From the NCBI RefSeq assembly GCF_051020975.1, contig NC_135041.1:6336256-6400255 (forward strand): 64,000 nucleotides of DNA. The letters run 5' to 3'. The position numbers and the translations under genes were made by a program. Positions 39,913 to 54,843 of this stretch are shown here, one piece after another; position 1 is the first letter of the stretch, and each line of letters begins with the position of its first letter. The notes below the pieces were generated by a model. That model was not told where the DNA came from and did not search any database. It worked only from the letters and a program-made list of their open reading frames with translations. The stretch is from Osmia lignaria lignaria. Its lineage: Eukaryota > Arthropoda > Insecta > Hymenoptera > Megachilidae.

Positions 39913-41913
39913 TTTACATTCAGGATGTTGAATGTGCAGGGGATGAATTGGTACTCTTTGATTTTCAAGCTTTCAAGCCCTCTTTTATATTTTATCATTC
40001 AATTTTCCAATTTTGTATTGCGCTATTATTAATTTAAAAGATTAATATCAGTTTTAAATTTCGCGTTTCCAGATAGCTTCCATTGGTAACGATTTCAATA
40101 TCCTGATCCATGGTTTCAATATCGCTCACTATTTATATGGCTTTCAATGCGTTCCTTTCTAATTGTTATCATTTCGTAACATTTTGAAAATTTCCACGTT
40201 TTCAGAAACCATTCGATTTTCACGGAATTCGCGCTCTGCATTTGTTGCATCTATCAGCTTGTATCGACACTGAATCTCTCTCGTTTGTTGCTTTGATGTT
40301 TGACTTAACCGTGCCTCGGGAAACTGATACCAGTCACCGATAGTTTGACACACAGACGAGTCATTGGCGATTAATTACAATTAGTCATTGGAATAGGTTG
40401 CGTTTCGAGAACTGAGAGTAACCCGAAGCTCAAACTACCATAAATAGTTGGCTGGATGCACAAAAGCGAGTAACCCTTGTTAACGCCTGTAATCAAACGT
40501 GATATACGCTCCGTGTCAATGTGTATCTACGATACTTTGATAAATGATGATGGATTAATAATTTGATTCAAATTCTGAATTAATGTTTTATCCGACGTTC
40601 AAATTATCGAGACATTTTTAATATTGAAAGTATTGTTCTTTGAACACAGTTCACATATCAAAGCTTTTGGTCCTTGTAGCATAAATTTCGAGGGAATATT
40701 ATCTCGCGTATGTACGTCAAATTAGTTGACTGATAAAATTATAATTCTACGAGTAACTTTATAAAACTCGCATTTCATTTTTTTATCCTATTAATGTTCG
40801 TATTCGTATGTACGATGGCTCGTCGATAATACTCTTCATAGAGTTTCTTCCGTAATTTATGCTACTCTTTATTGTTTTCGAAAAGTGAAAAACTGACGTG
40901 TGAAAATAAAAACCAAAAAAAAAAAGAAAAAAATAGAATACATGGATATAGGAAATTTTATATGCAATTCACAGCAGATTGGATTTCGAAACGTTGCTAC
41001 GCGGAGGGAAGGCAATCACGGTAGCTGACGTGCCAGTCAAGGCGTTAATCAGATTTGCTAAAATTGTTATTCAATTTTTATTCAGATTCACTATAAAATT
41101 CCCGTCGAAGAAAGGAGGAAAAACAAAACGTCACGGTGCCCCAACAAGATCGCCGGAGATTTGGATTTAAACTTTAATAAAGCTCTGTTTTGTTTAACGT
41201 CAGAAGAAAAACGATTCCGTTCGCGAGTTTATTCGATCAAATTATTTGAATGGAATATCATACGTCGACTCCGGTACGAACGTAAAGAGCAAAAAGAAAA
41301 TGACGAAGTACGATAAAAGAATTGCAATTTTTATTCATTTGAATGTCGCGAGAGAAAATTAATTATTACTTGTTCCCAATGGTATTCCTGTTGGCATCGT
41401 TGTGCTTTAATAATGTCGTATTTTAAAGAAACGTTATTTCCTTGCAACTAGATGATTGAACGTGATTCTATAGAACGGATGACGTCGGAACAAAATTACA
41501 TCGGAAGGGAAAAGCATGAATATCCTAGTGAAGAATCATGCGTACGCTTTTCTGGATGGCTGCACAATCGAAACGAATAAAATTCAAGATAAAATCTAGC
41601 AAAAACTGAAGAATGCAGTTTCGTAACAAAGGTCTTTTGTGCACCGACCGTTATTCCTCCATTGAATGCCATTACAGATTGCATACGGCTTTATGATCTT
41701 TCTTCGTATGCGTACAATCGCGAATTTTTAACACTTCCTTGGTGTAATTACGTTTCTTTGCCTTTTCCTTTTAATACAAGTACTATAATTATTGAACGAA
41801 CAGTTTCATTCCTGGAAAACTGGAAGCATGTTATTTCTTTCATATTCTAATTAATTTCAGCATTACAACGGTCAATATCCTTAGTGATTCATATTATTGT
41901 GTGCCACATTATA
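39913..41913. other. Non-coding stretch, nothing supported
   Basis: AT-rich sequence with an A-run at 40914-40931. No gene, RNA or repeat is supported. Confidence 0.5.
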
Positions 41914-42294
41914 CAGGGTATTCGGCTAGGGGAGGACATCCTTTAAGGGGATGGTAGCAGGGGTGATTCTGAACAACTTTTTCCTTTACTAAAATGCCCG
42001 TCAAGGCTTAGTTTCTGAATTATTAATTAAAACCACCGAGCGATCAGTGCGCATGCTCAGCCGCGAGAGTGTCGGCGAGTAGATTGTTCGCGACCACAGT
42101 CGAGCGCGGATCTCGTAGCCGTCACTACCGCGGCTGAGCTTGCGCGCTATGCGCGATGTTTTTTTACTAATAATTCAAAAACTAAGCCTTGACGAATATT
42201 TTGGTAAAGGAAAAAGTTGTCCAGAATCATCTTATCTATCACCTCAGCTATAGCACTTCCTCAAAGAATGCCCATCCGTAGCAGAAACACCCTG
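41914..42294. mobile_element. 381-bp foldback MITE with long inverted ends
   Basis: The left end begins cagggtattcggctagggga and the right end, reverse-complemented, begins cagggtgtttctgctacgga. The two arms stay alignable for about 130 bp each. The best part is aacaactttttcctttac, then gtcaaggcttagtttYtgaa and ttatta, found inverted at 42170-42225. The centre of about 120 bp is GC-rich, with gcgcatgctcagccgcg and cgcggctgagcttgcgcgc as a further inner inverted pair. There is no ORF of interest and no clear target duplication. The inner arms are better conserved than the outer ends. Confidence 0.75.
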
Positions 42295-45200
42295 CAATTA
42301 ACAGCCACAGTAGAAACATCCGTATATGGTCAGACATACGATAAAATGGATTATTAAAGGTACTCAGAAGCAATTTTTCTATGGAGTTCGGTTTGCTATC
42401 TCATATTATTAATACGATTTATTAATATTTGAAATTATTTTACTATTTTAATTACTATACTATTTTCACTTTTTAATTATTTGATCGAATTGATTACTAA
42501 CGACTAACGTGACCTTACGGCGACTGTGTTAATTTGTTAAATAATTCTACTTCTTGAAATTCATCCAATTTCGACTTTCGGTTTCTCGAAATAGTTCGGT
42601 GCGAAAGTGAAACGCAAAGTCGAAGAACGAAACGCACGAAGATCACGCGATAGGGAAATAACGTGAGCGGGATCGTCCCGAGAGTCGTGTAATTAATAAA
42701 GATTTTAATTAAATCACCGTATCGTCGGGCAGATCCGACGTTTACAATGGCATTTATCTTGCTGTAGAATTGGAAGAGGCGATGGGGAAGAAACGTTGCC
42801 ACGTTACATGCGATGTTAGTTACGGAATTCAGGTCACACCGGGTAGACCGGCTAACGTTTACGAATGCCTCCGTGTAATCCGATTTACTTTTACTTATCA
42901 CACCGTTCAAACACTTGGAGATATTTGCATCGCCGTCGTTCCTTGGTTCGCAACGGGTCCGGGGAATTCGGCGTTTCCCATTGCGGAACTGTTTTCGCGT
43001 AATTTACCGTTCCTACGGGGTTGGCAGCGGCAAGAATAGCGTAAATTATTCCGCGCGTAACCGTATACAGTTGATTTTCGACTGAATAACTGCAACGAAC
43101 ACCGCGGGCTAGACTGAACGTGTTACGGGATAGTAGAATCGACAGGGAGAATTTCAAGCGTCGAAACACACATGCTTTTCTCGCGAATGGTAGAACGTTT
43201 AAATTTCACCAGAACCTACGTTCTGTCCAAATAATTTTAACGAGCGCTCCTGTATTTTCGAAACGAACGAATCGACGATGAAATTGCAACGGATTCTTGT
43301 TTTCGAGGTACCTGTTAACCGAGCTAGAGTTTGACGGACCAACTTTCGGTACGTGACACTATAAAGAGTATTGTGATCCAAAACGGAAGCTTGTTTATAA
43401 CGAAATTTACAAATTTTCGTTTGTAACACCGTTTAATTAATCATGGTCATTACGTGCACGAGTGTATGCGTGCACATTTACACGCGTGATCTTGGAATAG
43501 AGGGAAAATCGATTGAATCGCGTATACAGGAATACTATCGAAATGACTTTAACCCCTTACTGTCGACCTCGATACATATCCTAGGATACATACCACTCCA
43601 TGCGTCGTCTATTATTGAAGCTATGTAATGCAGATCCCAGGAGATGTAAGTTCATTACCTATAACAGCTTACAATCCTCTCGAAATCTTTTATTAATACG
43701 TTAATATTTACCTATCTACGTGCTAGGATTTAATTCGAAAGAGTTTCATGGAGCTCGTGAAAAAGTTTTCGCTACTTTAACAGGCGGTCCGCGTTGGAAG
43801 TAATAATGAGCAATTTCCGTTCAATACTCTTTGTATCGGAGTTCACGTAATTTGATCGCTGAATATCGGACTGTGTATACACGTACGGGTATAAACAGTG
43901 GAATCCTGTTATTAAATGGAACACTTCATGCATACATGACGGAGAAATTAAAAATAGAAAAAGAAGAAAATATCAATTACTCGTCGAAATTGCATTTTCC
44001 TGGATTACGGTTTAAAACTTTTTGGTGGATAATTTTCGATTCGATATCGCGAAATCTTCGAATGTTTCAGTTATTAAAAAGCAACTGGTAATCAAATTAT
44101 CATTCAATTTTTATTGGTTTAATAATTACTCCATTTGGTCAAATTATTCGGGCACCGTTGTTTAAGAATTAAATATTGTAATTTGAGTGATTGAGTACCC
44201 ATTTCTATGTTGCCTTTGCGAAAATATCGTAAAATTAATATGGAAGAAAATATTTAACCATAGATAATAATGACCAGTAATAAATATGTGTACTTGTGTT
44301 ATTTTTCACATGGAAGTTAAAAAGAGGATTTTAAAAGAACAGCTAATTCACTGAAGGTGTAAAGCTCTTTAGCGAAACAGTAAATAGAATATTCCAAAGG
44401 ATTTAGAGCACACAGATGAAACTTCGGTTTACTCAATCAGCTATTTTTAATCCTTGTTCAGTAACCTCGATGTGTTCTATAATCCGCGTCAAACATCAAT
44501 AATGTATAGCATGGTGTTTGAAAGGCACTGTTCGCAAAGGCAATAAAAATACGTCACGGCTGAATCCGATCACCCTCAACAGAATTTAATTTGCACGCGC
44601 GATTGTTATGATACGAACGGGTCTCTTCGTTATTTTCACTTCTCCAACGGTGACTGACTGTTCTGCGCATCGATCAATAATTTAGCAAAATCGACGTAAT
44701 TGCGGTGTAGACGGTGTTAAAATTAGAACGGTGCCAACAGCTCGATAATGGTACTTTTCGAAACGGATCATGACGATGTTTTCACAAAAACGAATGAAAA
44801 TATATACTTTACTCCAAAAATTCCTTTCCATTAGTCACTCAGCTTTCGAACCTTTCATTCGTGATTTCAAATACATTTGGTCTCTTTCATTGGAACCCCT
44901 CGAACCGAGTAATAATGAAACGCTACAAGGTTATCCACCAGCGTCGTTCCTTTATCGGGCCGAGTCGAAACCCGTCGACTTTCGCGTCTCAATGAACCGC
45001 GAACATCGATACTTCAGCACGCACCGATGCCAGAAAGCAATCGATAACAGTTGATCGCCACTATAAAAACGGTCGTCAAACGATCTGGCAAGCAGATTGT
45101 GCAAGCCATAAAATGACCCCTATAATACGTTGCATTCAAACTTGGTCAATCGTTGAGTATCGAGTACCATAATCAGGGCGATTCAATTTGTGTCCTCTTG

Positions 45201-48200
45201 ATAAAAGAAGGTTTCTCTTTAAGAGGGCCATCGATACGTTCGTAGCTTAAATTTTAAATCTAGAATCAAAACAGGCCTGTCTTACCGAGGGTTAACGACA
45301 GGCCCGGGTCATCGGTGTCTCCGGTACACGGCAGTTGCTTGTGCATACTCGAAAGCACGTGGCTATAACGAGAGGCTCGCGTGGTCTGGTATAATTAAGC
45401 GTCACGTCGAATCGACGTGGCCGGGCGTAACGACAAACGAATCCGAAAAGTCGGAAAGCTTGGCGATCATCCCTCTCGACGGGCAGCCGTTACGTCGCGA
45501 TATGCCGCGATTAATCACGCAGTCCGTCTGACAGCCGGAAAATTTATCACGAGCCCGCGAGAAAGTTCGCCTCTTCAAACCGCCACGCCCCGTAACGTTT
45601 GCCGTCGCTGCTTCCCTCCAAGCGAGTAAGTACTTTTGCAAACGACGAGGAAACGAGACGGGCAACAGTTGTAGGAAGACGAACGGGAGGCCAGATAAAT
45701 AAGGAAGTAGGTAGTCTCGTGTAACTAAATGGCACTCGTTTAGGTCGCGATACGACAGTGAAAAAGGGACAATTTGATTGCGGCTAGAAGGAAGTCAAAC
45801 GTACGGCTTCATTCGAGGATCAGTTTTCAGGTGGAAAGTATTCGTGTCGGAGAGAAATTTTGGAAACACGAGCCGCGGATAAAAAGAATCCGTCTTGCTG
45901 TATGATGCATTGTACCGTGAGCTATTGTTCTTCGGGCGTTCCTTTTTTTTTTTCGCTTCTTTTTATTTCTTCTCGTTGAATTTGTTCCCCGCGAGATTGC
46001 AGAAAGAACTCTGTTATTTCACAGTCGAAACATTCCACCATTCTCCGAAGAAGTTCTTATAAACGAGTTTGGTATTTATTCTTGAAATGTTTCGAAAGCG
46101 ACATGTTTCGTGCACCCCAGGCAGGAAGAAACGTTAAATTAGTTACTCTTATTGTCGTTATTTTTATCCTGTTAGAACTTAGTACCGCTCTACAATCCTA
46201 GTAATCATAGAGTGAGTGCGAAAAGGGGCTAATTCCTCTTGAGTCATAAGATAATGTTAGAAGCATCAAATATTCGAAATCACAAGGTTTCCAAATCGAT
46301 CGTTGCCTTTGTCTTTGAAGTCGCCGACGCGAGTAAAGTTTATTTAAAAGTGCAGAAATAACGTATCGATGATTGTCAACGATTCGTGCATTGTCGAAGA
46401 AAGACAGTCATTAACGTAGAAGCGGTGAAACACAGAGGAACTGGTTCAAGGATAAATTCTATAAAATTGCCGAGGGCGGTAATCGATACCGTGGAAAATA
46501 AGTCGCTATCTCGTTCAATTACCGCCACTTGATTTTCGCACCGGGGTAAAATCGCGAACTTTTGCTTGCCAAATACGCGAGAGCGTGAATGGGGAGAAAA
46601 AAATGGGAATGAAACGGCTGGATCGCGTAGAGAAACCGGCGAACCAAGCGAAAAGACGGAGAACCGTGAAAAGGATAAACAGAATCGTAGGGCAAACGCG
46701 GAGCTCTCGTTAATTACGCCGCGTGTAATGTCTCGACTGTCTCTCTAAACGCGCGTGCACGCACAGTAACGCGAGCGAGCGAGCGTTAATGACGACGGCG
46801 TTGAAAGTTGGTGAAAAACAGATGAAAAAAAAAAAGGGCGTCTCGTTAAATCGCCAGGTATCACGACAAGCGAGCACGTACACTGAAATTGTATTTTCCA
46901 CGTAGGTCGAGAAGTTCTCATCCATCAAAGAAGGAGGCAAAACCGGATGAAAAGGGGCTACGGGGGTGGCGGGATGTAAGCCGGTGACTTTCATTAATCA
47001 TCGTTCGCGAGTCGAGACTTGCTACGTCGTTAACGATATTTCTAATCGAATCGCATTATCCCGATGACAGATGAGCGCAACGACGACGCGACGTCGTCGA
47101 CGATGTTGGTTTCACTCGGATCGGATGACACTTGTTGATGTGCACGTTCGTACGTCATCCAATTACCGGTGACTTTATCGGTCTATCGCACGCACGGCTA
47201 TCGCTGCGGATGTTGAACGAACCGAAGGGAAGTTGTAAATTAATTTAGGGTAATACGACGATACGTTCGCGAGTACAATTGCCGTTTCGCTGCTTTACGA
47301 CGCCGAATTTCGTGATACAGGTGCGCCGGGAGACCGAACGGAGCAATTCCCTCGGTAATTTCGTTTCCGTTTACCCGACGATGATACATGACTGCTTTCT
47401 GATGCGTTTGCTTGATGAATAGACACGGAGACACAAAAGACCGTCGCGTCGTCGCGCATCCTCGTTCGGTACTTGATTCTCTTGCAACGCTGGATGATCC
47501 ATCGAAATTTGAATCGAACTGAACGCTCTATTGCCGGGATGAAGTGCCGGAGACTTTAGATTAAATGTGGGAAATTAACACAACGTGACGGTTATCGTTC
47601 CCCATTACGATTATTCGCTACGAGCTGTACGTCTCCATTATGATACCTGGGCGCTAAAAGGGTTAAATTGCTTGAATCTATCGATTTCATCGATGAATCG
47701 GGAAGAAATTCGCATGGCACGCGCCCTTCTTCGACGAGACTCACCCTCTTAGCGAGTGCACCTCGCGAGGGTTGAAGAAGAATAAAAGAAGACGAGAAAG
47801 GAAGAGAAACTCGCATCGAAGGGAACAATAAAGACGATAACGCGGACGATGAAAAGGACAATGGTTAAGGGAGGACGGACGGTGGTGCCGGATATAATGG
47901 GAAGATCATTATTTTCGCGAACAAAGTCCCGTCCACGTCGTCGCCGTTTCGTCGTCTTCGCCTAAGCGGGCCTTAATTAACATCTGCCCCAATTAGAATG
48001 GTTCTACCGAAAGGCTGGGCTGCTTTGAATCTTTACTCGTCCCGCTCTCGCTCTTCCTTTCCACTGCCATGATTTCTCTCCCAATTCTTCTTTTTTTTCC
48101 CCCGTATCTCCTCTGTTTCTCTCTTTCGTTGCGTTTCCACGCGACCTGTTCTTTATTCGCTTCCCGTGTATCCTGTTCGAGAGAACTCTTTCTCTTTCTT

Positions 48201-51200
48201 TTTTCTTTCTTTTTTTTGATTTTTTGTTTCTGCCACTTGTCTCTCGTCAACAAACGCGTCGTAACAGTGACCCGATTGTTCGCTTTACCAGCTATACCAG
48301 CGACATTTTCAGCTCTGGAAAAATAAGTACAATAGGGGGTAGGCATGTCTGCCACGTTGGAACGCGGAGAAACAGCATAGAAAGTCGGATATCGAGGCCA
48401 CGAACTGCTTTCTAACGACTGTGTTAATTGTCGAGCGGCGGCCACGAGTACCGAACGGCAAAGGGAATTCCGATGGAGTGCTTTTTGATTGAGCGTTGAA
48501 TGGGAAAATAAAGGAGAGGCTGACGTTCGATCGTACCGGATTCGGATATTTACGCGTGACCTCTTATTTGAACGAAAATATGAGAGGATGCAACTCTTTT
48601 TTTCAGTCAGCCATGAATTAAAAGGTTCGCTTAAAAACTCCGTTCAACTTTATATCAGGGAAAATATTCTCTCAGAAAATTAAACAAATTGTGATATAAT
48701 GGACGATACAAATGGGGAAGATAATCGAAATGAAACATTCTTTTCGAAAAAACAAAAGTTTTATTAATAAGTTTTTTTATACCACTGAAAACAGTTTTAT
48801 TTTAAAAATTGTCCTCCCGTACATACTTTGCTCTCTAGTAAAAATGAATATCGCGCGAGAAAAATTCTCATAATCCTCGTAACGAAAAAATTTCACTTCG
48901 TTTTATTTCCTCATTTGGAATCACCAACCTTTCAGTTTGTACTACCAATTACACGACACCCTCTGCACAGAAAACTCTTCATGTCTCGAATATTGTGCAG
49001 AAAATTGTAACACGCGCGAGAGTGCTTACACGAATTGCACCATCATCCTGTAAAGAAAAGGAAAATATTAAAGAAAAAAGTTCTGCAATAATTAGGATAT
49101 CCACGATCGAGGGGTTGCAATCTGTCGATAATTTCTCGACGGGGAAAGAAAAAAGTAAAGTCGCTCGACGCGTCGAACGTCACCGATTCTTTCCTTTTTT
49201 TTTTCCTTTCTGTCCAGGATAATTGAACGAGAACGAAACAGCAATCCACTCTCGAATTCTCCTTCTGCCGTCGTCCTTTTCCCTTTTTTTTTCTACCTCT
49301 CGCCTCAATTTGTCGAGGGATATTAATCGCGAACGCGATAACGTCGTTGCCGTTGCTTCGTGCATGACAAACGAGACTGATATAGCGTGCCTGCAAGAGC
49401 AGCACGTTAAACGGAAGGGCGTATTTATTCTACGTGTTTCACCGGCTTTCTACAAATTAACTTTCCACGGAAATGGATAGTCAACCGGGATGGAAGGGAG
49501 AAATCAGGCTAGCAGGGCAAAAAGGGGTTGAAATGAGCGCATCAAAACATTCAGCGTGTCATCGTGGTGTGCAATTATCTTCGAATCACGTACGTGGCTA
49601 CCTGTAACGTTCTTAATTATCCATCGTGAACGTGAAAAAGTTCTGTGACAACCCGTTGAAAAGTAGAATTGAACGTCATCAGGAGGGTTGAAGGTGGAGA
49701 GAGACGAGGGAAGGGGGTGAAAATTGCTCGTCGCATCGAATTATCGGGTTAAAGCCCAGTTACGATAGCTCCCAACGGTTCACTTTTATCGTAATACCCC
49801 AGCTTTTTACTCAACCACGGTCACGCGTTCCGTCCTTGTTCATATCTCGAACGATTTTATTTTTCCTGCTGATTCAATTTTTTTTTTTGTTATCACGGCG
49901 TGAAAAGGAACGCAGTTTCATCGTGTCGATGCCGTTGCTGGAACCCGATGTATAATAATAATCCGCCCCGTATGAGAGGGAATATGGCTACAAGGGCTGT
50001 TTGTTCCCGATGAAATGTCGAGGATGCACAGAATGGAACAACAGTTTTGAAACATTTCTGTAGTATTTTTGGAGCGACGAAATGCGTTCATAGAAATTCT
50101 ATAGTCCATCCGAGGGATATTATACGATGGTAATAATCTTTCCTTCCTTTTTTTCTAATTGTTATTTAATATAGTATTATGATGTATTTTTTAATTTGCT
50201 TGAAAGAGTTTCCTCTGAATTTCCTCTGAATTTATATTATTTATTCTACTCATTTTTTCAATAGCTTCAATGGAGTGTAATAAATTGTCCGAGGAATGTA
50301 ATGGTTATTTCGTTCCTTGGTTTTCCAATTTATTTGCGAATACCTTAGAATTGGTTGCTCGTTATTGACCTACTTTAGAAATAATACGAGATGCTGTGAC
50401 GAATCTACATCTCCGTTTCTATTTTCTATTTCGTAGCAATAAGAAAAAGGACGATTATCTAGGAATAATCTCCGAATTTCCTATTCTCGATGGCAGCTCT
50501 TCACGGGGCAGAATATTTCGCTGGAAATCCTTTTGCGACCACTTTATCGACTTCTCGTTGAACCAGCAGATTTTCTATGAAAATTTTGATAAACGCCTAG
50601 TCATCCCTCTGATGGCCGCAATCTATCATCGCCTCCCTTATTTGATCTCTTCTTTAATATTTGAATAATCGGTCTGTTTATAAAATTGCTTTCGTTTCCC
50701 GTTCGAATTTCACCAAAAAATATATTTTCCTTCGTAATACTTCAATAATATTTTTACAGAAGATTTGCTCCATCATAATATTTGATCATAGTTTTTAATA
50801 TTTTGTATATTTTAGATCCAGGAAATGAAAATTATTTTAATTAATAACGTTTCTTCCCTTTCTTTTCTTTTTCCTCGCGGTATGATTAAAAGTTGAACCC
50901 AGGAACTATTTAATCCAAGCAGTGTAATGAAATAACGCAGTGTTATCTTCAGACGTCCGTCTGGTTGCATTAGAACAGTTAACGTTGCTTGATATCAGCA
51001 ACCTAAATTAATAAGAGCTTGAGCATTTGTGCGTGGTCATGAGCATATAAATGAAGCAACATTTATTAAGCTTCTATAAATACCCTTTACAAGTTACTCT
51101 AATATCCTGAAGTGGTAGTATCGATCACTCGAGAGGAAACAAAAAATGATTGCCAAAACCACGTTTATCATAGCCGTTCTTTCTTAATCCAGAGTTATGA

Positions 51201-54200
51201 AATGTATCTATCAATTTTACGACACCGTTCTTCGATCGTGTCGCATAAATAACGACTTGGATAATGCTTTCCTTGACAATAATACGAGAAACGGTCCTCG
51301 ATCGAAAGGGTCAGCTTCTCAGGCGAAATAAGAAAAAAAGAGGACCAGCTCGCAAAAGAAATCGACAACAGTCAGCTTATTCAGCAAACGAATTATCATA
51401 GAATATTCGCGTGGCAAGCGTCGGTAGAAGGACGTGAAAACAGAAAAGGAAAAGCGAAAGAAAATGGTTCCACTTGTGCTTTTTGCAGGGGTCCCTATCT
51501 TCCTCAGCAATTTTACGACCGTTGAGGATACGTATAAAAATTCTTGTCATTGAGAATGCCTTATTTATGATGTAAATTCCGTAAGCGTCGTTGCAACTCT
51601 TCCAGCTAGAATATAACGGTAAAAACAGACGAACGATTTTGACGACACGAATATTCCGGCTGTCGGGTTAAGAGACTGATAGGGGGTTGGGCGCTGAGGG
51701 GTATGCTGGAAGCTAGCGACATTGAAATTTTACATATGCATGAGCCATAAACGTACAAGAATATTTCCGACGCTAGCTACGGTGTTATCAATCGACGAGA
51801 CGTAGCCGGGTAGCGAAAGAAATTCAGCGAGACGAAGCCGAGGAAAGCAAAAGAGAACTCCCTAGCTCGTTTTCTCTCTGCCTCCCTCTGCTTCGAAGGG
51901 TACACGATGAGAAAGAAGTCTGATGCAGCTGCAGCTGCGTACGACGTTTATACTGCTATCACGAGAATCCATTTCTCCGTCTTTCTCATTCTGCTTCGCG
52001 CCGTTCTCTACCTTTCTTCCTTCGTAAGGGGTAGTTTTCATCCGCACTTAAGAACTCTCAGGCTGAACGTCGCGTTACGAGTATTCAAACAGAAGCTTCT
52101 TTCTCTCGCTCTCTCCCCGTGGAAATACTAGATGCACGTCATTGAGTGGCAACGATATTCTTTCCCCCATCCGGGGAAATAATAGACGGCCAAGAATCGT
52201 TTATACGCAACCAGTGTACGAGAAGGGTGCGCGAAAAAACGCGTTGGAAAATGCTCAGTTTCGTCCGAAGAGATGAAATTAAATAAATAACCTATGGTTA
52301 ATATTCGGACAGATTTGTCAACAGAATACAGAGGAAAGTTTGCAAATTTTCAATTGTCGTTCCAATATGTAGATTAACTCGAACGGTTTGTTTAAGCTAA
52401 CGTTTCGTCAATTTTCCATCGGTTTTCAAAGCATTGTTTTTGTGGATTAAAAAACAGACGGAAATGAAGCGAGTCGATAAATTCGCGGTACCGAGTGCAG
52501 ACGATATTTATATTTTTCAGCGACAAGCGAGTGGAGAAGAGGGATAGGATAAGAGTTACAGTCGTCTAGCGTTAAAAAAGCGTGTGGCAACCCTCGAGGA
52601 AAATGAATAGCCGCTCGAAGCGAGCGGGGGATGTTTTTGTCGGCGAGCGAAGAACTTTATCGTCTGGCAAACTTTATCTTTATCGATGCGTCCCGCGACA
52701 CGAAGCTTTCCTCTTCGCGGAATCTTGCAGCCGTATCGTTCCGGCTTCGATGTGTGCAGTTTCGCGAGCTATCGTGAAAAGGGAAAGATTTTCCAGCAGA
52801 ATATTGAAACATCCTCGGCTCGTCTGGAGGTGAAGGGACGAAGCAGAAACCAGTCGAGCCGATGCGTTAGCTTTTTGTTTCACTGCGAAAGCTTTCACAA
52901 TGAAGAATCCCATAGACTTAACACAGTGACGGTGTACGCGAACCTCGTTCTGGGATATAAATCCCTGACTGAGAGTAACGCAAATTGTTCGAGCTACAGA
53001 CTTGGGGAAAAAGCACACGTAGGGCGGGGAAGATGAAGGGTGGAAGAAAAATGGAGAATGAAAGAAACGGACTGATGAGCGGGAAAGATAGACGTTAGGG
53101 AAAGAAGGTGATAGACGAAAGAAAGAATGGGAGAATCTTACGCTTCTTGGTTTTCGAAATTCTTGGTGTAATTCTCTATTAATACGTTCTCGAAGTAATA
53201 TTAAGGAGAAAAAAAATAAAAATGTAAAAGTAGCGTTGGTGAAGAATATAAAGGGGTTATATCGAACGGAAACTGGAAGGAAAAGTGAAAGAAACGAGCG
53301 GGAAATTAAAAGAACTATCGTCGAACAAGTCGAAGGAAAGAAGCCGAAGAAAATAGAAAGGGAGAAGTCTGATAAAGAGAGAGAAGAAGAGAACGGGTTG
53401 TGCGTGAGGAAGATGGTAACGGATCGGCGAGGCGAAAAGTTCTGTAATTTACCAAATGCCAGTCTACCGCGCCATGCAAATTCCTCGACGTCGGAAACTT
53501 AACCGAGATTCGAAAACTTACTTCCGACGATGAAGGTTAATCTGGACGGGTCGCGTCGAAGGAAACGGGGCGAAAGAGCTTACATATTCGGGACACTCGC
53601 TCGAAATTTCCCGGCGAACAGAAGACCTTCTTCCTCTGTCGTCGATTATTCAAAATTACGAATTCTGATCGAACAGCCTCCGGCGTAGCTGGAAAGTTAA
53701 TGTCCTCGGGGCTACGAAGGGCCAAGAAAACGATGGGAAGCAGACTCGAGGTCTGCTGCCGAGGAACGATCTCAGGGTAAATGTTGATTGAACCATTTTT
53801 GTCGGAGTGTTTGAACGGTCTGCACGTCAAACAAATCTCTCCGGTTCGTTCGTTCCTTGTACGCGTGTCTAAGAATTTTCATGGATTATCAGGATCATCG
53901 TGCGATCGAACGTTCGTGGGAAAATTGTGTCGAATACCGAGAAGCCACGTGTGCAAATGTTCCCTCTCGTTAATACTCGATAATTTAAAGCAAACTGTCG
54001 ACGATAGCTCGGTGTTTAATTTCTTCTCTGTCAACGGTAGATAATTTGTTTAGCAAAAGCGCAACATTTCGAACAAAGTAACCGTGAAAAATTAAATATC
54101 ATCATACATCATCTTTGACGAACGTTGAGTTAATTCGGTATACACATGATAAGAATAAACCGTAGAAAATGTTGAGTGTCTTTTTCACGGAATAATTATA

Positions 54201-54808
54201 ACGCAAGAGATGAAAGAGGTGTTAAATTTCAGTGGGGTTACAAAAGATTGTGGATTGCTTAAAAGGGCAAGGTGAACAGTGGTGAAAGAAGAAAGAGGAT
54301 AAAAGAACGAAGGGGTGTCCGGGCGACGACAATGAAAGTGTGGAAGAAAGTTTAAAGTAACGGGGTTGCCTTTTCTCTTTTTTTTTTTTCTCTCACAGGC
54401 CCCTAATGGGACCCACGTTCTCGTCAGTCGGATTAACAGCAGCCTTGGCACCTGTAACGTTTGCACAAGAGCTTGAAATAGATGTTTATCTTTTAAAGAA
54501 GCAAGCTTTTTTTCGTAGAACACGAGACATTCAGCTTCATGAAATTATCTTCACGCACAATAAACTTGAGGTGAAGGAAATTCGTGAAAATGATGGAACG
54601 ATTGAATTTTCTGCGGGTTTCTTTAAACAGCACGATGAAGAATAATTAACGCATTCGCGTGTATCGTGATGTAACCAGTGGAATGCAATAGGACGCAACC
54701 TATTTCATTCTTGCGAGAAATAGCCGTCAACGTAGCTTCACGACGGACGCTTTAAAATATGTTTCGTCGTGCAAAGGGCAAACGGAGAAGATAAAAAGAG
54801 AAGAGGCT

Positions 54809-54809
<1 letters not shown>

Positions 54810-54842
<33 letters not shown>
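54810..54842. repeat. (GAAA)n microsatellite
   Basis: About eight tandem gaaa units in a purine-rich strand. Confidence 0.9.

Positions 54843-54843
<1 letters not shown>

Noticed and set aside
45417..45629. Possible exon ending at GTAAGTAC (45627)
   Set aside because: Both strands are equally open in this CpG-rich patch, there is no acceptor or homology, and the translated sequence looks like random Arg/Ala/Ser-rich peptide.
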